Below are positions 8,242 to 16,071 of a stretch of 24,682 nt of DNA, piece by piece. The notes beneath the pieces were generated by a model. That model was given only the letters and a program-made list of their open reading frames with translations. It was not told the DNA's origin and did not search any database. The position numbers and the translations under genes were made by a program. Source of the DNA: GCA-2687515 sp046582475. Lineage in GTDB: Bacteria; Pseudomonadota; Alphaproteobacteria; Rhodospirillales; UBA2165. Every line of letters begins with the position of its first letter. Position 1 is the stretch's first letter. The stretch lies in contig JAYGEH010000240.1 in NCBI GenBank assembly GCA_046582475.1, forward strand, positions 1 through 24,682, read 5' to 3'.

Positions 8242-8284
8242 CCTCATCTTGAGCGGCGCTGGTAGCGCGCCTCGAAGGATGCGG
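8242..8284. repeat. REP-like palindromic intergenic repeat
   Basis: The sequence CCTCATCTTGAG, a GC-rich centre, then CTCGAAGGATGCGG forms an imperfect palindrome. It closely resembles the short 'CCTCATCCTGAGG...CTCGAAGGATGAGG' repeats scattered between genes in many alphaproteobacterial genomes; that comparison is from memory. It lies between the sulfotransferase and the ThDP enzyme, just past the latter's 3' end, where it could form a hairpin in the transcript. Confidence 0.6.
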
Positions 8285-8319
8285 ATCGAAGCACCGGAAA
8301 TCGGCTTTATCCCAGGTAA

Positions 8320-10044
8320 TTACCCCCGGGCCGACTGGGTAATCACGTTGAGCAGTACCGGATCGCCATCGGCCACATGTTTGAGGCCGCGCTCCAGCGC
8401 CGGGATCAGCTTTTCCGGGTCCTCGACCTTCTCACCATAACCGCCGACCGTCGCGATGGCCTTTTCGAAATCGGGCGATGGCGTGAGTTCGGTGATCGGC
8501 ATGGCGTTGGCCCGGGAGGCATAGCCGTCGGGATAGACCGCCAGGGTCGAGCCGCGCACCGCCAGCCATTCGGCGTTGTTGCTGACCATGTTGAGCACCG
8601 GCAGATTGTGGGCGCGCGATACAAAATGGGCCGCGATGGGTACGCCGAACATGTAGGAGCCGTCGCCCATGGCGGCGATCACTTGGGCTTCCGGCGCCGC
8701 CAGCTTGGCGCCCAGCGCCGCGCCGAGGCAGCGGCCGAGGCCGCCGGCACCGGAATTGCCCAGCAGGCGGCCCGATTGCTCAAACTCCAAATACGGCATG
8801 GGCACGCCGATTTCATTGACGACGATGGTATCGGCATCCTTGACCTGGTTGATGCAATGGGCGCTCCAGACCGGATGGATCGGGACCATGGAGCGCACCT
8901 CTTCGATGCGCGCCGCTTGCCGTTCCAGCATGGCTGCGCGCATGCCTTTAATTTCGGCGCGGCGGCGGTCGATGGTTTTGGCTTTGGATTTCAGCTTCGG
9001 GGCCAGGGCTTCGTTTAAGAGCGGCAGGGCCGCGGCGCTCGATCCGGCGACGGCGAGATCCATGGGCCAGCCCCGGGTCGGATAGCGGGAATACATGGGA
9101 TCGACGGCCATATGGATAATTTTGCTATCGGTGCCGGGCGCCATGGCCGCTGGAATCCAAGGCACCTGGGCATCCATGACGACGATCACGTCGGCCCATT
9201 CCAGCAACTCCTTGGTCGGCATGCCGAGGTTCATGGCGTGGCTGGACGGCAGGTTGAGGGCGGTGAGCTGGCAAACGGCGATGGCGTGGTCTTCGGCCAA
9301 GGCGCCCAAGGCGCCAAATGCGGCGGCCGAATCCCGGCCCGTGGTGCCGGCGGCGATAAGCACATTTTCGCCGGCCGCGATCATGTCGGCGGCTTGTTCG
9401 ATGGCCTCGGGGCTGGGCGCCGTCGGCAGGTTGCCGGCGCTGCGGCCGCGCTTGCCGGCCCGAGCGCCGGCATTGACCGCTTCGCCGGCCAGAACTTCCC
9501 GCGGCAGGGTCAAATAGACCGGGCCCTTGGGGTCGCTCATGGCGATATCGACGGCGCGCCCGACGATGTCGCCCGCCGGCTGGCCGTGGCGCAGTTCATA
9601 GTCCCATTTGACATATTCGCGCACCATGCCGCCTTGATCGAAAGATTCCTGGCCCCAATGGATGACGCCGTTGCGGGACGCGGGGTTGCCGGTCTCGGTC
9701 ACCGGCGTGCGCCCGGCGGCCAGAAGCATGGGCACGTTCTCCCGCGACGCGTTCATGATGCCGCAAACCGCGTTGGCGGTGCCGACCGTCACATGGACCA
9801 TCACGGCGGCCATCTCGCCGCAGGTTTCCCAATAGCCCGCCGCCATGTGTACGGCGACATTTTCGTGGGGGACGGCCAGGAATTTTGGCACCTGGCGGCC
9901 CATCTCGCCGGACTTGGCGAGGCCCTCGATGATCGGCGCGAAATCGGTGCCGGCATTGGCGAATACGTAGCGGACGCCGGAATCGCTGAGCGCCTTCAAA
10001 TAAGCCTCGGCGACCGAGGTTGTTTCGGTGCGTGTGTCGTCCAT
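8320..10044 (-). CDS. Thiamine diphosphate-dependent enzyme (acetolactate synthase-like), substrate unknown
   Basis: The 574-residue protein has the three-domain layout of the AHAS/benzoylformate decarboxylase superfamily. The N-terminal Pyr domain carries the cofactor-activating Glu in VPHENVAVHMAAGYW (E61). A central transhydrogenase-like domain spans roughly 205-350. The C-terminal PP domain has the Mg/ThDP motif MGDGSYMFG (GDG 460-462) ending with SNNAEW (N489/N490). A GGGGGAG site precedes the ATG. It is transcribed divergently from the GhrA-like gene. The retained Glu argues against glyoxylate carboligase, which lacks it. It is not clearly acetolactate synthase either, since no small subunit is nearby. 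Oxalyl-CoA decarboxylase-like or 2-oxoacid decarboxylase roles remain possible. Confidence 0.88.
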   Translation of the reverse strand: MDDTRTETTSVAEAYLKALSDSGVRYVFANAGTDFAPIIEGLAKSGEMGRQVPKFLAVPHENVAVHMAAGYWETCGEMAAVMVHVTVGTANAVCGIMNASRENVPMLLAAGRTPVTETGNPASRNGVIHWGQESFDQGGMVREYVKWDYELRHGQPAGDIVGRAVDIAMSDPKGPVYLTLPREVLAGEAVNAGARAGKRGRSAGNLPTAPSPEAIEQAADMIAAGENVLIAAGTTGRDSAAAFGALGALAEDHAIAVCQLTALNLPSSHAMNLGMPTKELLEWADVIVVMDAQVPWIPAAMAPGTDSKIIHMAVDPMYSRYPTRGWPMDLAVAGSSAAALPLLNEALAPKLKSKAKTIDRRRAEIKGMRAAMLERQAARIEEVRSMVPIHPVWSAHCINQVKDADTIVVNEIGVPMPYLEFEQSGRLLGNSGAGGLGRCLGAALGAKLAAPEAQVIAAMGDGSYMFGVPIAAHFVSRAHNLPVLNMVSNNAEWLAVRGSTLAVYPDGYASRANAMPITELTPSPDFEKAIATVGGYGEKVEDPEKLIPALERGLKHVADGDPVLLNVITQSARG

Positions 10045-10200
10045 GACTGGTCTCCCCCTTCCGGCCTACCCCGCCCCTGGCGTTTCGCGGGGGGTCCAAA
10101 TTTCTGAAGTGGGCGCCATGATGCGCTGCCCCGGCCCCGGCGGCAAGCCCGCGTGCTTGATTTCACAACTTCCAGGCCCTAACACTCGCGCGAACACCCG

Positions 10201-10216
10201 CCGGATAAAAATCCGG
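10201..10216. promoter_or_regulatory. Small perfect hairpin upstream of the ghrA-like gene
   Basis: CCGGAT-AAAA-ATCCGG is a perfect 6-bp inverted repeat, followed by GCATTTTT and then the GGGGAGG ribosome site of the reductase gene. It could be a leader hairpin, a weak terminator or an operator. The 195-bp divergent region 10045-10239 otherwise shows no clear promoter match. Confidence 0.35.
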
Positions 10217-10239
10217 GCATTTTTGGGGAGGACGCTGCC

Positions 10240-11169
10240 GTGACCATGCTGTTGCTCAACCCATTCCGCGGCACAAACGAAGGCTGGCAGGCAGCACTGC
10301 AAGACGCCGTCGATGGATTGGAAGTGCGCATTTGGCCCGAAGTGGGCAATCCGCAAGATATCGAATATATCTTGATCGGCCGCATCGATCTGGCCGAGCT
10401 GCCGCAATTGCCCAACCTCAAATTGATGGTTTCGCTGTTTGCCGGGGTCGACGGGCTTCTGGCCAATCCCAATCTTCCGGCGGCGCCGCTGGTCAAGGCC
10501 GAGCCGATGACCGGCGACCGGTCCCTGACCGAATACGCCATCACCCACGTGCTGCGCCATCACCGCAATTTGCCCGCCTATCAGGCGCAGCAGGCGCGCT
10601 GCGAATGGAAAGGCCTGCCCCACAAACGCGCCGCCGAGCGTACCGTCGGCTTTCTCGGCTACGGGCTGCTGTCCAAGCCGATGGCCGATCTCCTCACGAT
10701 CCTGAACTTCAACGTCATCGCCTGGACGCGAACGCCGAAGCCCGACGCGCCCATCGAAGTGTTTCATGGGCCCGAAGGTTTCGATGATTTTTTGCGGTGC
10801 TCGGAGATTACCGTCTGCATGCTGCCATTGACCGGCGCAACCGAAGGCATCCTGAACGCCGCCGCGTTCGCCAAAATGCCGGAAGGCGCCGCCGTTATCA
10901 ATTTGGGGCGGGGCGCCCATGTGATCGACGCGGATTTGATCGCGGCGCTGGATTCCGGGCATCTGGCGGCGGCCACTTTGGACGTCACCTCGCCGGAACC
11001 CTTGCCGCCGGAAAGCCCGCTTTGGGACCATGCCCAGGTGACCATCATGCCGCATGTGGCCAGGCGGCCCGATATATCCGATTCGCTGCCCCTGGTTGTC
11101 GAGAACCTACGGCGCGTGAATTCCGGCGAACCGCTGCAGCAACTGGTCGACCGGGACGCCGGCTATTGA
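10240..11169 (+). CDS. ghrA: Glyoxylate/hydroxypyruvate reductase A-like 2-hydroxyacid dehydrogenase
   Basis: This 309-residue D-2-hydroxyacid dehydrogenase is GhrA-like. It probably reduces glyoxylate to glycolate and hydroxypyruvate to glycerate with NADPH in the cytoplasm. The nucleotide-binding loop is FLGYGLLSKPMA (139-149), with Ser where the third Gly normally stands. The catalytic triad is present: Arg in NLGRGAHVI (R224), Glu in SPEPLPPESPLW (E253) and His in MPHVARRP (H272). The start is GTG at 10240, nine bases after GGGGAGG; ATG at 10246 is an alternative but too far from that site. It diverges from the ThDP enzyme and lies upstream of glcDEF, consistent with glyoxylate metabolism. 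The exact substrate is inferred. Confidence 0.88.
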   Translation: MTMLLLNPFRGTNEGWQAALQDAVDGLEVRIWPEVGNPQDIEYILIGRIDLAELPQLPNLKLMVSLFAGVDGLLANPNLPAAPLVKAEPMTGDRSLTEYAITHVLRHHRNLPAYQAQQARCEWKGLPHKRAAERTVGFLGYGLLSKPMADLLTILNFNVIAWTRTPKPDAPIEVFHGPEGFDDFLRCSEITVCMLPLTGATEGILNAAAFAKMPEGAAVINLGRGAHVIDADLIAALDSGHLAAATLDVTSPEPLPPESPLWDHAQVTIMPHVARRPDISDSLPLVVENLRRVNSGEPLQQLVDRDAGY

Positions 11170-11210
11170 GGCGCGATTACAATATTTTGATATAAAGAAT
11201 ATGCCCTTCG

Positions 11211-11264
11211 TTGCCAATTTGGCCTATATTGTGGAATTCCCCAGTATTCCGGGATGGTTGGCAA
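11211..11264. promoter_or_regulatory. Nested inverted repeats downstream of ghrA
   Basis: TTGCCAA (11211-11217) pairs with TTGGCAA (11258-11264), and inside this GGAAT (11233-11237) pairs with ATTCC (11246-11250). They lie in the 233-bp AT-rich gap between ghrA and the next small gene. They could end the ghrA transcript or act in the next gene's leader. No adjacent T-run is seen, so an intrinsic terminator is not established. Confidence 0.3.
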
Positions 11265-11402
11265 TCGAGGATTACAATTATTGTTTATTTTCAGTCCGTT
11301 AATATAATTAGTCGCTAAGGATTTGTAAACTATTTGTACGCCTAATCGCCCGTATGTTCGTTGGGGGACGGACTTTAACTTTGAGGAAATGGGGATCGAT
11401 CC

Positions 11403-11657
11403 GTGGTGCAAAATGCCGAACAAGCAAAGAAGGCGATTCAATCCAAGCGGCAACTCGACGACGAAGACGAAGGGCGCGAGCATCGCATCGAGGAAAGGCG
11501 CAAGCAGCGCATCAAGCAAGATGCGTTAAAGCGCGCCAAGCGGCGTCGGCGCATGGTTAAAATGTCCGCGGCGTGGGTCGGCGTAATATTTGTTGCCTTC
11601 CTTGCGTTGACATGGTTCTCCGGCGATCTGATCGCCTGGTTCGATAAAATTGGCTGA
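11403..11657 (+). CDS. Small charged protein with C-terminal membrane anchor
   Basis: The predicted product is 84 residues. Residues 1-52 are extremely charged and likely helical (KKAIQSKRQLDDEDEGREH, then runs of Arg/Lys). They are followed by one hydrophobic segment, AAWVGVIFVAFLALTWF (about 56-72), and a short tail. It would be a membrane-anchored protein with a basic, possibly coiled-coil cytoplasmic domain. The start is GTG at 11403 or 11406, with GGGGAT just upstream. I do not recognise a named family. It lies directly before rpmJ. AT-rich DNA upstream could hold its promoter. Codon use matches its neighbours, so I regard it as real but of unknown function. Confidence 0.65.
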   Translation: MVQNAEQAKKAIQSKRQLDDEDEGREHRIEERRKQRIKQDALKRAKRRRRMVKMSAAWVGVIFVAFLALTWFSGDLIAWFDKIG

Positions 11658-11682
11658 GTTTCGCCAAGCTGCCATTTGCTCA

Positions 11683-11711
11683 TTGACAGGGGCCATTTGG
11701 CACCCTACTTT
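11683..11711 (+). promoter_or_regulatory. Housekeeping promoter for rpmJ
   Basis: TTGACA (11683-11688), a 17-base spacer and TACTTT (11706-11711) form a near-consensus sigma-70-type promoter with optimal spacing. Transcription would start near 11718, leaving a ~45-base leader before rpmJ. That leader contains GGCGG followed by six Ts, which might be a weak attenuator. Confidence 0.7.
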
Positions 11712-11762
11712 CGCGCCCGCTGCTGACCGGTTGGCGGCGTTTTTTATTTCGAGAGGCGTAGT

Positions 11763-11888
11763 ATGAAAGTCCGCAATTCCCTGAAATCAGCCAGGCTGAG
11801 GGAAAAAGGCTGCCGCATCGTTCGGCGTCGGGGACGGCTGTTTGTAATCAACAAACGGCACCCGCGTTTCAAAGCCCGCCAAGGCTGA
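11763..11888 (+). CDS. rpmJ: 50S ribosomal protein L36, zinc-free type
   Basis: The 41-residue product begins MKVRNSLKSARLREKGC and ends NKRHPRFKARQG, a clear match to bacterial L36 of the alphaproteobacterial kind. L36 binds 23S rRNA in the large subunit. Only one Cys (C17) is present, so the four-ligand zinc site of the C+ form is absent. GAGAGG lies seven bases before the ATG, and its own strong promoter precedes it. It stands alone rather than in the spc ribosomal operon, as is usual for this form. Confidence 0.96.
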   Translation: MKVRNSLKSARLREKGCRIVRRRGRLFVINKRHPRFKARQG

Positions 11889-11918
11889 TCAAAATCCACC
11901 CCTAATAATTTTGCGAGG

Positions 11919-11952
11919 GCGCCGCGTATCCGGCGCTTGAGCCTTTTGCTGC
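11919..11952 (+). terminator. Possible terminator after rpmJ
   Basis: GCGCCG (11919-11924) and CGGCGC (11931-11936) form a 6-bp GC stem with a 6-base loop, followed shortly by CCTTTTGCTG. The T-run is short, so termination may be partial. It fits the end of the single-gene rpmJ transcript before glcD. Confidence 0.45.
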
Positions 11953-12022
11953 GCCCGCAAATTCACTAGAATTGCTAAGCCGGCAAACCGCCCGGCTGTC
12001 CGACATTTTAGTGAAGGCGCCC

Positions 12023-13522
12023 ATGCAACTGCCTGAACCCGATCCTGATATCCTATCCCGGCGCGAAGAGATTATCGCCGGGCTGTCGGCTCTGTTTCCG
12101 CCCGAGCGGGTGTCCGAGCACGTCATTCACGACACAGCGTCCATGCGGGTCTTTGAATGCGATGGCCTTTCCGCCTACCGCCAGCTTCCCCTGGTGGTGG
12201 TGCTGCCGGCAACCACCGAACAGGTATCGCAGGTTCTTAGCTTTTGTCACGACGGCGGCATCAAGGTCGTGGCGCGCGGCGCCGGGACGTCGCTGTCAGG
12301 CGGCGCTTTGCCGCTCGCCGACGCGGTCGTCCTCGGCCTCGGCAAATTCAACCGGATCTTGGAGATCGATTATGCCAATCGCTGCGTCGTGGCGGAGGCC
12401 GGCGTCGCCAATTTGGCGGTCACCGATGCGGTGGCGCCGGACGGGTTTTTCTACGGCCCGGATCCGTCGAGCCAGGTTGCCTGCTCCCTCGGCGGCAATA
12501 TCGCCGAAAACTCGGGCGGCGTTCACTGCCTGAAATATGGCCTCACCACCAACAACGTGCTTGGCCTCAAAATGGTGTTGATCGACGGCCGCGTGGTGCA
12601 AATTGGCGGCCGCCATTTGGATGCCGGCGGTTATGATTTGCTCGGCGTGATCACCGGCTCGGAAGGTTTGCTTGGGGTTATCACCGAAGTTACATTGCGC
12701 ATTCTGCCACTGCCCGAAGACATCATGGCCTTGTTGCTGGGCTTTCCCTCGGTGGCGGCGGCCGGCGATTGCGTGGCCGCGATCATCGGCGCAGGGGTAA
12801 TTCCGGCGGGCATGGAAATGATGGACCGGCCTGCCATTCACGCCACCGAGGAATTCGTGTCCGCCGGCTATCCGCTGGACGCCGAAGCCTTGTTGATCGT
12901 CGAGCTGGACGGCCCGGCGGTTGAGGTGGAGTATCTTGTCAAACGCGTGCAGGATCTGGCACGCGGCGCCGGCGCCGACTATACCCGCATCAGCCAGAAC
13001 GACGAAGAACGCGAGCGTTTTTGGGCGGGGCGCAAAAATGCCTTTCCCGCCATCGGCCGCATCTCACCCGATTATTACTGCATGGACGGCACCATTCCCC
13101 GGGCCCGGCTGGCCGAGGTTCTGACCCGCATATCCGAGCTTTCCGCCCAATACGGCCTGTCCGTCGCCAACGTATTTCACGCCGGCGACGGCAACCTGCA
13201 TCCTTTGATCCTCTATGACGCCAATGCGCCGGGCGAATTGGAAAAAGCCGAGGAATTCGGCGCCGAAATCTTGCGCCTCTGCGTCCGGGTGGGCGGCGTT
13301 CTGACCGGCGAGCATGGGGTAGGCGTCGAGAAGCGCGACCTCATGGGGGAGATGTTCTCCGAGATCGATTTGGAGCAGCAACAGCGCATCAAATGCGCCT
13401 TCGATCCCGATCAGCTTCTCAATCCCGGCAAGGTGTTCCCGGTCCTGCATCGCTGCGTCGAGTTGGGCCGCGCCCATGTCCATGGCGGGAAAATCCCCTT
13501 TTCCCATTTGCCCAGGCTGTAG
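12023..13522 (+). CDS. glcD: Glycolate oxidase subunit GlcD (FAD-binding)
   Basis: From ATG 12023 (GAAGG seven bases upstream) the protein is 499 residues, the same length as E. coli GlcD. The PCMH-type FAD domain shows VVARGAGTSLSGGALPLAD (82-100) and SSQVACSLGGNIAENSGG (149-166). The C-terminal catalytic cap has VFHAGDGNLHPL near residue 387, LTGEHGVGVEKRD and a final LLNPGKVFP. GlcD oxidises glycolate (or D-lactate) to glyoxylate (or pyruvate) and passes electrons through GlcE and GlcF to the respiratory chain. An upstream ATG-less extension of the frame is ignored. TAGAAT at about 11970 could be a -10 element. The complete glcDEF set makes glycolate the most likely substrate. Confidence 0.95.
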   Translation: MQLPEPDPDILSRREEIIAGLSALFPPERVSEHVIHDTASMRVFECDGLSAYRQLPLVVVLPATTEQVSQVLSFCHDGGIKVVARGAGTSLSGGALPLADAVVLGLGKFNRILEIDYANRCVVAEAGVANLAVTDAVAPDGFFYGPDPSSQVACSLGGNIAENSGGVHCLKYGLTTNNVLGLKMVLIDGRVVQIGGRHLDAGGYDLLGVITGSEGLLGVITEVTLRILPLPEDIMALLLGFPSVAAAGDCVAAIIGAGVIPAGMEMMDRPAIHATEEFVSAGYPLDAEALLIVELDGPAVEVEYLVKRVQDLARGAGADYTRISQNDEERERFWAGRKNAFPAIGRISPDYYCMDGTIPRARLAEVLTRISELSAQYGLSVANVFHAGDGNLHPLILYDANAPGELEKAEEFGAEILRLCVRVGGVLTGEHGVGVEKRDLMGEMFSEIDLEQQQRIKCAFDPDQLLNPGKVFPVLHRCVELGRAHVHGGKIPFSHLPRL

Positions 13523-13525
13523 GGC

Positions 13526-14746
13526 GTGCCGGCGTTCATTCCTGAAACCGAAGGCGAGGCCGCGGATGTGGTGCGCGCCGCCCTCTCCGATAACCTCAGC
13601 ATTGAAATTACCGGAACCGGCTCGAAGCGCGGCTGGGGCAGATTGGTGGCCGCCGAGGTTGATCTGAAACTGTCGGCACTCAAAGGCATCGAATGTTACG
13701 AGCCCGAAGAGTTGGTGCTGACCGCCAAGGCCGGCACGGCCATGAGCGAAATCGAACAAACCCTCGCCGAAAAGGATCAGATCCTGGCGTTCGAGCCGCC
13801 CGACTTCGGCCCCCTTTACGGCTTTGCGCCCGGCGCCGGCACTCTCGGCGGTATCATCGCCTGCAATCTATCGGGCCCGGCGCGCATCCGTTCCGGCGCG
13901 GCGCGCGACCATGTGCTCGGCCTGGATGCTATCGGCGGGCGCGGCGAAATATTTCATTCCGGCGGCCGCGTGGTCAAGAACGTGACCGGGTTCGATCTTT
14001 CGAAGGTCATGACCGGCTCGTTCGGCACCCTTGGCGTCCTGACGTCGATCACCGTGCGGGCGCTGCCCAGGCCTGAAAAGCTGCGCACCGTTCTGATATT
14101 TGGGCTGGATTGGACGCGCGCCGGCGAAGCCATGACCGCCGCCCTTCAGAGCCCCCACGATATCAACGGCGCGGCGCATTTGCCGGGCGGCGCGGCGGCG
14201 CTTTCGGCGGCGGGCTATGTGGCCGGGGCCGGCGGCCCGGTCACGGCGCTCCGGATCGAAGGCCCGGGCCCGTCGGCGGCGGCCCGCTGCGCCGCCTTGC
14301 GCACGCTGTTGGCAACCTTCGGAGAGACCGAAGAATTGCACGGCCACAACTCCAGAATTCTCTGGCGGGAGGTTCGCGATGTGGCGGCCCTGTTGCCGGA
14401 TGCGGCGCGATGCCTCTGGCGCCTTTCGGTGCCACCCGCCTCGGGCGCCGCCGTAACCGAAGCGCTGATCGCCGCCACCGGCGGCGCGGCGTTCTTGGAT
14501 TGGGGCGGCGGCCTGATATGGCTTGCCGTTGCTCCCGGGCTAGATGCCAGCGCCGGGGCCGTGCGCGCCGCCATCGCCGAATGCGGCGGCCATGCGACAT
14601 TGATGCGCGCGCCCGATGGCTTGCGCGCCCAGGTGCCCGTGTTTCAGCCCGAGGATGCGATCACCGAACAGCTCGCCGCCCGGCTGAAGACCGTGTTCGA
14701 CCCGTCCGGTATTTTCAATCCCGGACGCATGAGCGAGGGGCGCTGA
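13526..14746 (+). CDS. glcE: Glycolate oxidase subunit GlcE (FAD-binding)
   Basis: The 406-residue second flavin subunit has a reduced FAD-binding fold. Recognisable pieces are ITGTGSKRGWGR near the N-terminus, FAPGAGTLGGIIACNLSGPAR, GGRVVKNVTGFDLSKVMTGSFGTLGVLTS and a final FDPSGIFNPGRMSEG. It starts with GTG three bases after the glcD stop, with TAGGG overlapping that stop, which suggests coupled translation. GlcE is essential for glycolate oxidase activity in E. coli. The 3' half is very rich in Ala and Gly but keeps an intact frame. A long frame in another phase beginning around 14110 is a shadow until it becomes glcF. Confidence 0.94.
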   Translation: MPAFIPETEGEAADVVRAALSDNLSIEITGTGSKRGWGRLVAAEVDLKLSALKGIECYEPEELVLTAKAGTAMSEIEQTLAEKDQILAFEPPDFGPLYGFAPGAGTLGGIIACNLSGPARIRSGAARDHVLGLDAIGGRGEIFHSGGRVVKNVTGFDLSKVMTGSFGTLGVLTSITVRALPRPEKLRTVLIFGLDWTRAGEAMTAALQSPHDINGAAHLPGGAAALSAAGYVAGAGGPVTALRIEGPGPSAAARCAALRTLLATFGETEELHGHNSRILWREVRDVAALLPDAARCLWRLSVPPASGAAVTEALIAATGGAAFLDWGGGLIWLAVAPGLDASAGAVRAAIAECGGHATLMRAPDGLRAQVPVFQPEDAITEQLAARLKTVFDPSGIFNPGRMSEGR

Positions 14747-14751
14747 GCGGC

Positions 14752-16071
14752 ATGCGAACCGAATTTTCCGCCGATCTGTTGCGCCGCCCTGAAATCGCGG
14801 AATTGGATACCATTTTGCGCAAATGCGTCCATTGCGGATTTTGCCTGACCGCCTGCCCCACCTATGCGGAGACCGGCGACGAGCGCGACAGCCCGCGCGG
14901 GCGCATCTATCTGATCAAGGACATGATCGAAACCGGGCGCACGCCAAGCGCCGCCGTCGCCAGCCATGTGGATCGCTGCCTCGGCTGCCTTGCCTGCCAG
15001 ACCGCGTGCCCGTCGGGGGTGGATTACGAGCGCTATATCGACATCGGGCGCGCCCATTTGGAAACCGTGCACCGCCGTCCGCTCGGCGATAAAATATTGC
15101 GCGCCATCGTTTCGGCGGTGTTGCCCCATGCCAGGCGCGCCGGATGGCTTTTTAAGCTCGGGCGATTGGCGCGTCCGTTCATCGCGATCCTCGGTGGGCG
15201 TCTGGCGGCCATGGCGGAGCGCATCCCGGCGGCGCGCCGGCGCGGCAATATCTACGACCGGAAGCAGACATTCACGCCAGAGGGCGCCGCCCGCATGCGC
15301 GTCGTTCTGGCGCCCGGCTGCGTGCAACAGACTTTGCGCCCGTCCATCAACGATGCCAGCGTCCGCCTGCTGACGCGGCTCGGCGCCGAGGTGGTGATCG
15401 CCGGCGATGGGGCGGGATGCTGCGGCGCGCTGGATCATCATATTGGGCGGGACGCCAAGGCGCGCAACTTCGCCCGCGCCAACATGGCCGCCTGGATGCG
15501 CCGCGATGGGGAAAAGACATTCGACTACATCGTCACCAACGCCGCCGGATGCGGTACCCAAATCAAAGGGTATGGACGGCTCCTGGCGGGTGAGGATGAG
15601 GCCGTCAATCAGGCAGCGGATATGGCCGCCCGCGCCCGCGATATTACCCAGGTGCTGGCCGAAATGGGATTGCCCGCGATTGCCAAAAAAAGCCTGCCCC
15701 AGGTCATCTATCATGACGCCTGCTCCTTGATGCACGGCCAGGGCGTCACCCAGCCGCCGCGTCAGTTGTTATTGGATGCGGGCTTCCGCTTGCGGGAAAT
15801 TCCGGGGAAACATTTTTGTTGCGGATCGGCCGGCAGTTATAATCTGATGCAGCCTGAAATGGCGGGCCAATTGCTGCAGCGCCGGCTGGGGGCGATTGGC
15901 GATTTAGGCGATCTAGACGCGGGCCAAGAGAAGACGGTGATCGCAACCGGCAATATCGGCTGCATCGAACAGTTGGCTTCGGGAACCCATATCCCGGTGG
16001 TGCACACCGTCGAACTGCTCGATTGGGCCACCGGCGGGCCGCGGCCGCCCGGGTTGGAGGACGGACCATGA
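14752..16071 (+). CDS. glcF: Glycolate oxidase iron-sulfur subunit GlcF
   Basis: The 439-residue subunit has two 4Fe-4S ferredoxin motifs: CVHCGFCLTAC (C25, C28, C31, C35) and CLGCLACQTAC (C76, C79, C82, C86). Two CCG domains follow, marked by AGCCGALDHH and HFCCGSAGSYN. It takes electrons from the GlcD/GlcE flavins and delivers them to quinone at the inner membrane. ATG 14752 lies five bases after the glcE stop. GAGGGG lies 11 bases upstream. Its stop overlaps the next gene in an ATGA junction, tying that TPR protein to this operon. Confidence 0.96.
   Translation: MRTEFSADLLRRPEIAELDTILRKCVHCGFCLTACPTYAETGDERDSPRGRIYLIKDMIETGRTPSAAVASHVDRCLGCLACQTACPSGVDYERYIDIGRAHLETVHRRPLGDKILRAIVSAVLPHARRAGWLFKLGRLARPFIAILGGRLAAMAERIPAARRRGNIYDRKQTFTPEGAARMRVVLAPGCVQQTLRPSINDASVRLLTRLGAEVVIAGDGAGCCGALDHHIGRDAKARNFARANMAAWMRRDGEKTFDYIVTNAAGCGTQIKGYGRLLAGEDEAVNQAADMAARARDITQVLAEMGLPAIAKKSLPQVIYHDACSLMHGQGVTQPPRQLLLDAGFRLREIPGKHFCCGSAGSYNLMQPEMAGQLLQRRLGAIGDLGDLDAGQEKTVIATGNIGCIEQLASGTHIPVVHTVELLDWATGGPRPPGLEDGP

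Noticed and set aside
8320..10044. Naming the ThDP enzyme glyoxylate carboligase because of its neighbours
   Set aside because: Glyoxylate carboligase lacks the activating Glu, which is present here (E61), so the name would rest on context alone.
10066..11055. 329-codon minus-strand frame opposite the ghrA-like gene
   Set aside because: The plus strand encodes an enzyme with an intact catalytic triad and a good ribosome site. The antisense frame has none of these.
13868..14600. Several long frames on both strands inside glcE
   Set aside because: They are caused by high GC and stop-codon scarcity; glcE motifs continue through the same DNA.
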